DNA of 43,591 nucleotides, taken from the NCBI RefSeq assembly GCF_022808695.1, contig NZ_JAKZKW010000022.1, positions 1 to 43,591 of the forward strand, read 5' to 3'. The notes beneath the pieces were generated by a model, which was not told where the DNA came from, ran no database searches, and worked only from the letters and a program-made list of their open reading frames with translations. Source of the stretch: Fundidesulfovibrio soli. Its GTDB lineage: Bacteria; Desulfobacterota; Desulfovibrionia; Desulfovibrionales; Desulfovibrionaceae. A program made the position numbers and the translations under genes. Below, in pieces: positions 17,879-25,073 of the stretch (position 1 is its first letter; the number at the start of each line of letters is the position of its first letter).

Positions 17879-19174
17879 ATGTCCGACCAAAAGCCTGTCA
17901 ACGCCGCGGACATCCGCGCCGTCCTCGAACGCAACGATTCGGCCCGGCTGCGCGCCTGGCTCAAGACCTGCGCATCCTGCGGCCTGTGCTCCGAGTCCTG
18001 CTTCTTCTACCTGGCCAACGACAACAACCCCGAGTTCATGCCCCAGTACAAGGTCCGCAAGACCCTGGGCGAGCTGATCAAGCGTCAGGGTGAGGTCAGC
18101 CGCGAAGAGCTGGAGGACATGAAGGAGATCGCCTGGGCGCGCTGCACCATGTGCCGCCGCTGCACCCAGTACTGCCCCTTCGGCATCGACATGGGCCTGA
18201 TGATCAACATCGCCCGCCAGTGCATGCGCACCCAGAACGTGTGCCCCGAGCGCCTGATGAACATCGACCAGAGCTACGTCGAGTTCGGCAACCAGATGCA
18301 GATCCCCGACGAGGAGTTCGTCGAGACCTGCGAATGGATGGCCGAGGAAGGCCAGGCCACCATCAAGGACCTGGAGATCCCCATCGACAAGCAGGACGCG
18401 CGCATCATGTTCATCGTGAACTCGCGCGAGCCCAAGTACTACCCGCAGGACATCCAGGAAGCCGCCATCGTCATGCACGTGGCCGGCGACAACTGGACCA
18501 TGCCCAGCCACGGCTGGGAGGCCACCAACCTCTCCATGTTCTCCGGCAACATCGCTGTGGCCGGGATGGTGGCCCAGTCGGTGTACGACGCGGCCCTCAA
18601 GCTCAACGCCAAGAAGATCTGCGTCACCGAGTGCGGCCACGCCTACCGCGCCGCCAAGTACGAGGGCCCCTACTGGACCAAGCAGCCCAACGGGCAGGCC
18701 CCGGTTGAGGTCACCCACGCGGTGGCGCTGTTCCACGAGTACATGAAGGAAGGCAAGATCAAGCTGAAGCACAAGTTCAAGGATCCCATCACCCTGCAGC
18801 ACCCCTGCAACCTCTCGCGAAGCGGCGACCTGGGCGAGCAGGCTGACGAGCTCATGGAGATGCTCTGCGAGAACTTCATCCCCATGGAGCCCCACCGCGA
18901 GTGGAGCCACTGCTGCTGCGGCGGCGGCGGGTTCATCCCCATGGGGCCGGACTACAAGAGAACCCGCATGGTCGCGGGCAAGGTCAAGGCCGAGCAGATC
19001 AGGAAGACCGGGGCCAAGTACGTGCTGGTGCCCTGCCACAACTGCACGGACCAGATCAACGACCTGAACAAGGAATACGATCTGGGCATCAAGATCGTCT
19101 CCTTCAAGCAGCTCATCTGCGAGCTCATGGAAGTCCCGCCCCATATGCAACCCGAAGAGGAGGATGAAGAATAA
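17879..19174 (+). CDS. HdrD-like iron-sulfur protein (HmcF/TmcB/DsrK-type)
   Basis: A 431-residue cytoplasmic iron-sulfur subunit. Two [4Fe-4S] ferredoxin motifs lie near the N-terminus: C31/C34/C37/C41 (CASCGLCSESC) and C89/C92/C95/C99 (CTMCRRCTQYCP). The C-terminal half has CCG-domain sequence as in heterodisulfide reductase HdrD: HPCNLSR, then SHCCCGGGGF, then PCHNC, which in HdrD/DsrK bind a special cubane cluster. Partner chemistry is unknown for Hmc/Tmc complexes; a thiol/disulfide or soluble redox carrier is suspected. Length fits HmcF/TmcB better than DsrK. Its TAA shares one base with the ATG of the cytochrome c3 gene (TAATG). Confidence 0.85.
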   Translation: MSDQKPVNAADIRAVLERNDSARLRAWLKTCASCGLCSESCFFYLANDNNPEFMPQYKVRKTLGELIKRQGEVSREELEDMKEIAWARCTMCRRCTQYCPFGIDMGLMINIARQCMRTQNVCPERLMNIDQSYVEFGNQMQIPDEEFVETCEWMAEEGQATIKDLEIPIDKQDARIMFIVNSREPKYYPQDIQEAAIVMHVAGDNWTMPSHGWEATNLSMFSGNIAVAGMVAQSVYDAALKLNAKKICVTECGHAYRAAKYEGPYWTKQPNGQAPVEVTHAVALFHEYMKEGKIKLKHKFKDPITLQHPCNLSRSGDLGEQADELMEMLCENFIPMEPHREWSHCCCGGGGFIPMGPDYKRTRMVAGKVKAEQIRKTGAKYVLVPCHNCTDQINDLNKEYDLGIKIVSFKQLICELMEVPPHMQPEEEDEE

Positions 19175-19590
19175 TGCGCCGCTCCCACACTCTCGCCGCC
19201 TTCCTCGCGGCGTTCATCCTGATCGCCTTCGGCGCTGTGGGCTACTCGCAGAGCCCCGAGATGGTCATCAACAACCCCAAAGCCTACGCTGGCGGCAAAC
19301 AGCGCGGCCCGGTGACCTTCACCCACGAAAAGCACCAGGGCTACGGCCCCAAGATGGAGTGCACCACCTGCCACCACAAGTTCGACCCCAAGCAGCCCGG
19401 GAAGAACCTCTGGGAAATGGGTGACGAAACCTCCTGCGCGGCCTGCCACGCCGGAGCCAAAAAGACCGCCAAGCTGGACATGCAGCAGGCCTTCCACAAG
19501 CAGTGCTGGGGCTGCCACGAGAAGATGCCCCAGGACAAGAAGCTGCCCTACGGCCCCCGCTCCTGCGCCGGCTGCCATAAAGTGAAGTAA
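19174..19590 (+). CDS. Tetrahaem cytochrome c3 family protein (TmcA-like)
   Basis: A 138-residue exported cytochrome with an N-terminal signal/anchor (residues 8-26). Four CXXCH haem sites begin at C63 (CTTCHH), C88, C111 and C131, with upstream histidines (FTHEKH) suited to bis-His ligation, as in cytochrome c3. DsrJ of the DsrMKJOP complex has three haems and a different layout, so this is not DsrJ. In the Tmc complex a type II cytochrome c3 is the periplasmic electron entry for the TmcB/TmcC pair, and the gene set here is the same in a different order. Translation is coupled to the HdrD-like gene through TAATG. It is followed by a strong terminator. Confidence 0.85.
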   Translation: MRRSHTLAAFLAAFILIAFGAVGYSQSPEMVINNPKAYAGGKQRGPVTFTHEKHQGYGPKMECTTCHHKFDPKQPGKNLWEMGDETSCAACHAGAKKTAKLDMQQAFHKQCWGCHEKMPQDKKLPYGPRSCAGCHKVK

Positions 19591-19615
19591 TCCCGTAATC
19601 TCGGGAGGTCCGCCC

Positions 19616-19669
19616 GAGAACCCCGGCTCCAACGGCATAGCGCCGTATGGAGCCGGGGTTCTCTTTTTT
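19616..19669 (+). terminator. Strong intrinsic terminator after the tetrahaem cytochrome gene
   Basis: A long hairpin: outer 16-bp arms GAGAACCCCGGCTCCA (19616-19631) and its complement (19648-19663), with an inner stem ACGGC/GCCGT, then six Ts (19664-19669). It begins 25 bp after the stop codon. It should separate transcription of the first three redox genes from the nine-haem cytochrome unit. Confidence 0.9.
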
Positions 19670-20041
19670 ATGTGCGCTTCGCCGATGTGGCCTGGCGTTG
19701 GATGGCGTTCGGACGCCATCTTGTTGGTCGCAGGCAGCATTGCATGGCATGACGGGGTATGCCCTTCCGCATCCATCGCAGGGCTGGGTTGCGGCGGGAG
19801 CGGGCGGGATGGGGAAGGGGGATGGCGAACGTGAACGAGGGGAGGCCGAAGGGGTGATTTGGCAGTGGAGCGACACGGGCAGGGGCTTGGACCTAAGTTT
19901 CGCCGGGGAAATGGCTTCAGCTGTGAAACGGCCGGAGCGCTCCTTCAAGGGCATCCCGGCGTCGTTCGTCGCCCTGGCGATGGTTCAAGGGCGCCGGGAC
20001 AGCTCTGTGGGAGGAGCAACAGCCCGTAATCACGCGCCATG

Positions 20042-20066
20042 AGCTTGTATCAATCTGATACAAGCT
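20042..20066. promoter_or_regulatory. Perfect palindrome, candidate operator
   Basis: Arms of 11 bp, AGCTTGTATCA and TGATACAAGCT, with the 3-nt spacer ATC. No T-tract follows, so it looks like a protein-binding site rather than a terminator. It lies about 190 bp upstream of the candidate promoter of the nine-haem cytochrome unit. I do not recognise the regulator. Confidence 0.55.
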
Positions 20067-20251
20067 GGTTTCTGGCCGGCCCTGGAGGGGCGAAAGGCGA
20101 CTTGTTGTAATACGCTGAAATATTCTGAAATTACCTGAAAAGGTAGGAATTCGCCCTGAACCGCCCTAAAAACCCTACCTGAAAATACTTCGGCCTTTCG
20201 GGTGGATAAGCGCTCCTGTTTTTCGATCATGACAATTCTTTCACGAATGCC

Positions 20252-20279
20252 TTGACGAAGCTCTGGCATGTGTTCTAGT
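20252..20279 (+). promoter_or_regulatory. Candidate promoter for redox operon part 2
   Basis: TTGACG (20252-20257), 16 nt, then TCTAGT (20274-20279). It shares the layout TTGAC-N9-GCATG with the promoter at 16948, which supports both as real and possibly co-regulated. The -10 is weak. The leader to the first start codon would be about 100 nt. Confidence 0.35.
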
Positions 20280-20389
20280 CCCTGGTCAAAATCGTTTCAG
20301 GTTAGCTGGTTATCGCAGCACCGCGCTGGCTGGAGGGGTGGGTCTCCAGTGGCGTGTCTTCGGCATTCAACCCTAGAGGCAAGGACGGG

Positions 20390-21244
20390 ATGCGTATGGT
20401 GAAACGTGTTTCCAGGTCACGATGGGGCAGAGTTTTCTGCTTGACCCTGACCCTCTCTCTGGCGGCGGCCCTTGTGGGCGCCTTTAGCGCCGGTGAGAAC
20501 GGTCAGGCCAAGGCGCAACAGCCTCAGATGGTCTTAAGCGGCACCGCCATTGGCGGCAAACCAGGCCAGGGACCTCTGTCCAAGGCTGTGTTCAACCATC
20601 AAAAACACGAGGCGGCTGTCGGCAATTGCGAAAGCTGCCACCATACCGGCACCATGGACGCCTGTTCGTCCTGCCACACCAGCCAGGGTTCTCCTGACGG
20701 CGGCAACATCCAGCTCTCCGAGGCCATGCACTCCGCCAAGGCCAAGGTCAGCTGCGTGGGCTGCCACTACCAGGAGACCAAGAAGAAGCAGTGCTCCGGC
20801 TGCCACCAGTTCATCGCCGCCGGTCCGAAGGAAGCCTCCTGCGTGGCCTGCCACAAGGACCCCAAGGCCCCGGCTCCCGCCGCGGTCAAGGTGGCCCAGC
20901 CCGAAGTGGTGACCATCGGCTCCATCTCCAAGGATTACCAGGCTTGCGAGTTCAACCACTCCAGCCATGTGGAGCTTCTGCAGGACGCCGCCAAGGGTGC
21001 GCTGGCCAAGGGTTTCCATACCCAGCCTGACACCCTGTGCCAGGGCTGCCACCATCACACCCCCGCCGGCGTGGCCCCGCCCAAGTGCGGCACCTGTCAC
21101 GGCAAGGCCTTCCAGAAGGAAGACCCCCGGCGTCCCGGTCTGATGGCCGCCTACCACATCCAGTGCAACCAGTGCCACAAGGCCATGGGCGTGGATTCTC
21201 CCAAGGCCACTGATTGCAAGACCTGCCACGCGCCCAAGAAATAA
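20390..21244 (+). CDS. Nine-haem cytochrome c (NhcA/HmcA-like)
   Basis: A 284-residue exported multihaem cytochrome of the c3 superfamily. The signal peptide covers about residues 1-43 (KRVSRSRW, hydrophobic core, AKAQQ). Nine CXXCH sites start at C80 (CHH), C92, C122, C135, C151, C217 (CHH), C233, C259 and C276. Five lie in the first half and four in the second. This fits the nine-haem cytochrome of Desulfovibrio, which has two tetrahaem c3-like domains plus one extra haem. It would take electrons from periplasmic hydrogenase/formate dehydrogenase via cytochrome c3 and pass them to the ferredoxin encoded next. The start is ATG 20390, or ATG 20396 with better spacing to AAGGA; earlier in-frame starts lack a ribosome-binding site. 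Confidence 0.88.
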   Translation: MRMVKRVSRSRWGRVFCLTLTLSLAAALVGAFSAGENGQAKAQQPQMVLSGTAIGGKPGQGPLSKAVFNHQKHEAAVGNCESCHHTGTMDACSSCHTSQGSPDGGNIQLSEAMHSAKAKVSCVGCHYQETKKKQCSGCHQFIAAGPKEASCVACHKDPKAPAPAAVKVAQPEVVTIGSISKDYQACEFNHSSHVELLQDAAKGALAKGFHTQPDTLCQGCHHHTPAGVAPPKCGTCHGKAFQKEDPRRPGLMAAYHIQCNQCHKAMGVDSPKATDCKTCHAPKK

Positions 21245-21254
21245 CGAGGTACCT

Positions 21255-22223
21255 ATGAAGCGCAGAAACTTCCTGGGACTCGCCGGCGCGGCAACGGCTA
21301 CGGCCCTGGCCGGCAAGGCCCAAGCCGCCGGCGGGCATTCGTTGGACGGCTACCCCAACTCCTACGGCGTTCTCTTCGACGCCAGCCGCTGCATCGGCTG
21401 CCGCCAGTGCGAGATGGGCTGCAACAAGATCAACTCCGAGAACATCACCGAACCCTGGACCACCCTTCCCAAGAAGGACGCCAAGGCGTTCGATGAGAAG
21501 GGCCTGAACGCCAAAGCCCGTACCGACGCCACCATGTACACCCTGGTGAACAAGTACGAGCCCCAGGCCCTGGGCGGCAAGACCTCGGTGTTCAAGAAGG
21601 CCCAGTGCATGCACTGCAAGGAGCCTGCTTGCGCCTCGGCCTGCTTCGTCAAGGCCTTCACCAAGACCCCCGAGGGCGCGGTGACCTACAACGGCTCCGT
21701 GTGCGTGGGCTGCCGTTACTGCATGGTGGCCTGCCCCTGGGACGTGCCCACCTACGAGTTCAACAAGCTGATCCCCTACGTGCAGAAGTGCCACATGTGC
21801 CATCCGCACATCAAATCCGGCAAGGCCAAGCTGCCTGCCTGCGTGAACGCCTGCCCCATGGAGGCCCTCACCTGGGGCAAGCGCGAGGACCTGATCAAGG
21901 AAGCCTGGGCGCGCATCGGAAGCGTGCCCGGCCGCTACCTGCCCCATGTCTACGGCGAGCGCGAGATGGGCGGCACCAACTGGATGTACATCTCCAACGT
22001 GCCCTTCGCCCAGATCGGCCTGCGCGAAGACCTGGGCAAGACCCCGGCCCCGGAGATGACCTCCGGCGCGCTGGGTCTGGTTCCCCTGGTCGCCTGCCTG
22101 TGGCCTGTGCTGCTGGGCGGCATCTGGCAGATCACCAAGTGGAAGGACGAGCGGGCCGAGGACGAGAAACAGAAAGCCGTTGCCGAAGCGATCGCTCAAG
22201 AGCGCGCCAAGGCCGGGAAATAA
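21255..22223 (+). CDS. Tat-exported 4Fe-4S ferredoxin-like subunit with C-terminal TM (HmcB/NhcB-like)
   Basis: A 322-residue periplasmic iron-sulfur subunit. A twin-arginine signal ([11 protein letters not shown]...AQA) leads into several [4Fe-4S] motifs: [36 protein letters not shown] and CHMC...CVNACP. A TM anchor follows at about residues 277-295 with a charged tail. The run [17 protein letters not shown] followed by [12 protein letters not shown] is characteristic of the HmcB/NhcB branch. It would carry electrons between the nine-haem cytochrome and the NrfD-type membrane subunit encoded 12 bp downstream. Confidence 0.88.
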   Translation: MKRRNFLGLAGAATATALAGKAQAAGGHSLDGYPNSYGVLFDASRCIGCRQCEMGCNKINSENITEPWTTLPKKDAKAFDEKGLNAKARTDATMYTLVNKYEPQALGGKTSVFKKAQCMHCKEPACASACFVKAFTKTPEGAVTYNGSVCVGCRYCMVACPWDVPTYEFNKLIPYVQKCHMCHPHIKSGKAKLPACVNACPMEALTWGKREDLIKEAWARIGSVPGRYLPHVYGEREMGGTNWMYISNVPFAQIGLREDLGKTPAPEMTSGALGLVPLVACLWPVLLGGIWQITKWKDERAEDEKQKAVAEAIAQERAKAGK

Positions 22224-22235
22224 AGGAGACCGACC

Positions 22236-23480
22236 ATGAGCCAACACGATCACGGCGCTCAGCCGGTCATTTTGCCGCCCCAGGAAGCTTGGGGGGTCAT
22301 CAAGAGCCTGCTCAGCCCGGTCACGTACCTGAAGTTCGCCAAGGAACATCCGATCCTCTCGCTGATCTTCCTGGTGGGCGTGGTCGTCACGGTCAACCGC
22401 TTCCTCATCGGGGGCCTGGCCGGAACCACCAACCTGGACGACAACAACCCCTGGGGCATCTGGATCAGCTTCGACCTGCTCTGCGGCGTCGCTCTGGCCG
22501 CCGGCGGCTACACCACGACGGCCGGCGCGCTGATCTTCAACATCAAGGGCCTGCGCACCGCGGTGAAGCCCGCGATCCTCACGGCCTTCCTGGGCTACGC
22601 TTTCGTCGTGTACGCCCTGCTCTACGACGTGGGCCAGCCCTGGCGCCTGCCCTACCCCGTGTTCTGGTCGCAGGGCACCAGCTCGGTGCTCTTCGAAGTG
22701 GGTCTGTGCGTCATGCTCTACGTCACCGTGCTCATGATCGAGTGGCTGCCCAACTTCACTGACTGGGTGGGCATGCAGAAGATCAGCCACGTGATCCACA
22801 AGTGCACCATCGCCCTGACCATCATGGGCATCGTGCTCTCCACCATGCACCAGTCCTCGCTGGGCATGCTGTACCTGATCGCGCCCCACAAGATGCACCC
22901 CCTGTGGTACACCTCGCACCTGCCCCTGCAGTTCTTCGTCTCCTCGATGGTTGCGGGCATGTCCATGGTCATCTTCGAAGGCACCATCTCGCACCACTAC
23001 ATGCACTCCCGCATGAGCCCCGAGTACAACCGGGATCATGACGGCGTGCTGTTCGCCTTCGCCAAGGCGTGTTCCATCATCCTCTTCGGCTACTTCTTCA
23101 TGAAGTGGGTTCCCATTGCCGGGGAAAACAAGTGGAACTACATCTTCGACGGCAAGTACGGCCTGATGTGGTTGATCGAGATGTTCGGCTTCATCGCCAT
23201 CCCCTGCTTCCTCTACGCTGTGGGCTACCGCTCCAAGAGCACCGGAACCATCAAGGCGGCGGCGACCATCTCGGTGCTGGGCATCGTGTTCAACCGCTTC
23301 AACGTCTCCTGGTTCGGCTTCAACATCCACCTGCGTCCCGAGCAGCAGTATTTCCCCTCGGTGCAGGAAATCATCGTCTCGGTGTTCGTGGTCACGCTGA
23401 TCATCCTGTGCTTCCGCTTCATCTCGAAGTACATGGCCATCTTCTCCGACCACCCGTCCTACAGCAAGGGCCACCACTAA
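22236..23480 (+). CDS. NrfD/PsrC family membrane quinone-interacting subunit (HmcC/NhcC-like)
   Basis: A 414-residue membrane protein with about ten TM segments, of the NrfD/HybB family that interacts with menaquinone and usually partners a periplasmic 4Fe-4S protein. Conserved-looking loops include NNPWGIWISFDLLCGVALAAGGY and a histidine-rich loop MHQSSLGMLYLIAPHKMHPLWYT typical of HmcC/HybB. It sits between its ferredoxin partner and the small HmcD-like gene, the same order as in hmc and nhc operons (A-B-C-D). It ends with a His-rich tail (GHH). Confidence 0.9.
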   Translation: MSQHDHGAQPVILPPQEAWGVIKSLLSPVTYLKFAKEHPILSLIFLVGVVVTVNRFLIGGLAGTTNLDDNNPWGIWISFDLLCGVALAAGGYTTTAGALIFNIKGLRTAVKPAILTAFLGYAFVVYALLYDVGQPWRLPYPVFWSQGTSSVLFEVGLCVMLYVTVLMIEWLPNFTDWVGMQKISHVIHKCTIALTIMGIVLSTMHQSSLGMLYLIAPHKMHPLWYTSHLPLQFFVSSMVAGMSMVIFEGTISHHYMHSRMSPEYNRDHDGVLFAFAKACSIILFGYFFMKWVPIAGENKWNYIFDGKYGLMWLIEMFGFIAIPCFLYAVGYRSKSTGTIKAAATISVLGIVFNRFNVSWFGFNIHLRPEQQYFPSVQEIIVSVFVVTLIILCFRFISKYMAIFSDHPSYSKGHH

Positions 23481-23495
23481 GAGAGGAGCGACGAC

Positions 23496-23636
23496 ATGGA
23501 ATTCCACGTCTATCATGACCAGATGGTCTTCTCCAAGGCAGCGGCCTACATCCTGATGGCCATTGCGCTGGCCTGCTCGGTGGGCTGGTGGAAGTTCCTC
23601 ACGGGCAAGGAGCCCAAGAAGAACGACGACCACTAG
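23496..23636 (+). CDS. Small single-pass membrane peptide (HmcD/NhcD-like)
   Basis: A 46-residue peptide with one TM helix (about residues 14-34: AAAYILMAIALACSVGWWKFL) and a charged C-terminus (GKEPKKNDDH). The ATG at 23496 follows GAGAGGAG and lies 15 bp after the NrfD-like gene. In hmc operons the D gene also encodes a tiny hydrophobic protein in this position. It probably stabilises the membrane complex. It is the last gene of the unit. Confidence 0.8.
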   Translation: MEFHVYHDQMVFSKAAAYILMAIALACSVGWWKFLTGKEPKKNDDH

Positions 23637-23660
23637 ACCGCAGGCGAGAACATGAAACAG

Positions 23661-23693
23661 AAGGCCGCGGAGCGCACGCTCCGCGGCCTTTTC
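23661..23693 (+). terminator. Intrinsic terminator ending the redox cluster
   Basis: A 14-bp stem AAGGCCGCGGAGCG (23661-23674) with its complement (23677-23690) around a 2-nt tip, followed by TTC. In practice the outer A-T pairs and T-run make a bidirectional terminator between the HmcD-like gene and the convergent membrane protein gene. Confidence 0.8.
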
Positions 23694-23717
23694 GTTCATA
23701 CGACCGTGGGCTGGCTG

Positions 23718-24293
23718 TTATTGCTTGAAAGAGATGGCATTGGTTAGCTTGTTGAAGATGTACGGGGCGAACAGGCTCGATCCGCCAACTAGGAAGGTGG
23801 TCAGGTTCTCCAGGCCGGGCATGCAGCCGGTCTTGCCCAAGTACCAGACCACGACGACACCGTAGCCCATGAACAGCATGGAGACGGTAACTGTCCCGAG
23901 CATAGCGATTAGGCGGCTGGTACTTGGCGCGAAGACCTTTTCAGTATTGGCGGCCACGGCAGGCTGTTCAGCTGGCTGCTGACCACCTCCGGCCGGCCCG
24001 ACGTTCTGAACCTGCGCAGTGGAACCGGCCGACGTTGTGACTTCAACCGGTTGGGGCTCAGAGAGGGCTTTAGCCAAGGACCATCCCGGGTCGCTCAGCA
24101 ACATGTTCATAAGTTTGCTGTTGATGAAGAACACAGCCGCAACCACAACACCCATGAGGGCGTACAACACGCCGTCGTGTATAGGTGTCTGGGTCTGGAC
24201 GCAGGGGGCTATGCCGGCGGCGTCTGCTGCCAAGCAGAGTGACGGTAAGGCAAGGAACAACACGCAAGCGTTCAGGCTGAAGGCGAAGCGCAT
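23718..24293 (-). CDS. Hypothetical exported membrane protein
   Basis: A 191-residue protein I do not recognise. It has a likely cleaved signal peptide (residues 1-22, ending LCLAADA). TM segments lie at about 41-58, 127-150 and 164-182. A soluble Gln/Pro/Ala-rich stretch spans about 76-115. Two cysteines lie outside the membrane (APC, GCMPGLEN). The start ATG at 24293 is preceded by GGAGG on the minus strand. It is convergent with the redox operon and divergent from the IscA-like gene, so it is probably monocistronic. Codon use looks less GC-extreme than in its neighbours, which may indicate recent acquisition. Confidence 0.65.
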   Translation of the reverse strand: MRFAFSLNACVLFLALPSLCLAADAAGIAPCVQTQTPIHDGVLYALMGVVVAAVFFINSKLMNMLLSDPGWSLAKALSEPQPVEVTTSAGSTAQVQNVGPAGGGQQPAEQPAVAANTEKVFAPSTSRLIAMLGTVTVSMLFMGYGVVVVWYLGKTGCMPGLENLTTFLVGGSSLFAPYIFNKLTNAISFKQ

Positions 24294-24428
24294 GGTGGAC
24301 CTCCGTGATGCCGGTCTGGGGGATAATGACCCGTATCAAAATTCCGCCATCGCGCAATAGAATGGCAGTATGATGAAACAATACTATATCTTATTATAAA
24401 ATGATCGCTCTTGCGGGAACCGAGGGGT

Positions 24429-24457
24429 TTGACAACCTAGGAAAGAGTGCTGATACT
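24429..24457 (+). promoter_or_regulatory. Candidate sigma70 promoter for the IscA-like gene
   Basis: TTGACA (24429-24434), 17-nt spacer, GATACT (24452-24457), 30 bp before the start codon. The -35 is perfect and the -10 matches four of six bases. The region around it (24355-24410) is unusually AT-rich for this window. Confidence 0.55.
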
Positions 24458-24487
24458 TGCCATCAGCAATTTCAATGGAGGTTTCCG

Positions 24488-24832
24488 ATGCTGACTCTTA
24501 CCGATTCCGCCAAGGCGCAGATCGACGCCTTTTTTACTGATAAACCCAAATCCCCCATCAGGATTTACCTCTCCTCCGGCGGGTGCGCAGGGCCGCGTCT
24601 GGGCCTGGCCCTGGACGAGAAGAACGACGCCGACGAGGCTTTCGACGTGCAGGGCTACTCCTTCCTCATCGAGAAGGAGCTCTTCGACCAGGGCAAGCCC
24701 TTCTCCATCGACTTGACCCACATGGGCTTCGAGGTCGGCTCCACCTTGGAGCTGGGCGGCGGCGGTTGCGGCTGTTCCTCTGGCGGGGGCTGTCCGTCCT
24801 CGGGTGGCTGCGGCTCCGGCTCCTGCGGCTAG
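24488..24832 (+). CDS. IscA/HesB-like protein with Gly/Cys-rich tail
   Basis: A 114-residue protein of the IscA/HesB-like family found in anaerobic Deltaproteobacteria. C33 in SSGGCAGPRLGLALDE corresponds to the first conserved IscA cysteine; in some relatives this position is selenocysteine, but here the codon is TGC (24584-24586). The C-terminal pair of A-type carriers is replaced or extended by a tail (residues 90-114) of Gly, Ser and five cysteines (C94, C96, C102, C108, C113). A metal, cluster or selenium-related role is plausible but unproven. The ATG at 24488 follows GGAGG. A terminator follows closely, so it is probably monocistronic. Confidence 0.78.
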   Translation: MLTLTDSAKAQIDAFFTDKPKSPIRIYLSSGGCAGPRLGLALDEKNDADEAFDVQGYSFLIEKELFDQGKPFSIDLTHMGFEVGSTLELGGGGCGCSSGGGCPSSGGCGSGSCG

Positions 24833-24854
24833 ACCGTATTTTCAGCATGAAAAC

Positions 24855-24885
24855 AGGCCCTTCCGGCAACGCCGGGAGGGCCTTT
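24855..24885 (+). terminator. Intrinsic terminator after the IscA-like gene
   Basis: An imperfect hairpin AGGCCCTTCCGGC against GCCGGGAGGGCCT with an AAC tip, ending in TTT at 24883-24885. It starts 23 bp after the stop codon. Confidence 0.75.
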
Positions 24886-25073
24886 GTCTTTACCTGCCCT
24901 TGCTGGCTTCAGCCTATGTTGCGCGGCTTTATACGCATCTCCCTGCTTTGAAACGAATTCAGTGTGCAGGATCGGCGGATTTTCGTATGCGGCCCTTACA
25001 GAGGCGGTGTGGCCCATTGGGAGGCGACCGGGTGCCCCGGCTGGAGGATGCCAACTGCGCGACGGAGGGGCGT

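Larger units (their letters stand above)
19591..20389. other. Gene-free region inside the redox cluster
   Basis: About 800 bp between the tetrahaem and nine-haem cytochrome genes. It starts with a strong terminator (19616-19669) and contains a perfect 11-bp-arm palindrome (20042-20066). Next is an AT-richer block (about 20100-20250) with repeated CTGAAA-type units and the pairs AGGTAGG/CCTACCT, then a candidate promoter (20252-20279). Short open frames here lack ribosome-binding sites and look random. Confidence 0.5.

Noticed and set aside
19647-20269. Small open frames in the gap between the two cytochrome genes
   Set aside because: No ribosome-binding sites, no recognisable motifs, and one overlaps the terminator; they look random.
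17215-23480. DsrMKJOP complex as the identity of the redox cluster
   Set aside because: Gene order is superficially similar, but the first cytochrome has four haems instead of three, a nine-haem cytochrome precedes the ferredoxin, the NarI-like and HdrD-like proteins are the shorter HmcE/HmcF size, and an HmcD-like peptide follows. I therefore favour Hmc/Tmc/Nhc-type.
24584-24586. Selenocysteine in the IscA/HesB-like protein
   Set aside because: Some relatives use UGA here, but this codon is TGC, so cysteine.
24804-25073. 90-codon N-terminal extension of the amidohydrolase
   Set aside because: It starts inside the IscA-like gene, crosses that gene's terminator, and lacks family similarity; the ATG at 25074 has GGAGGGG and the HxH motif follows at once.
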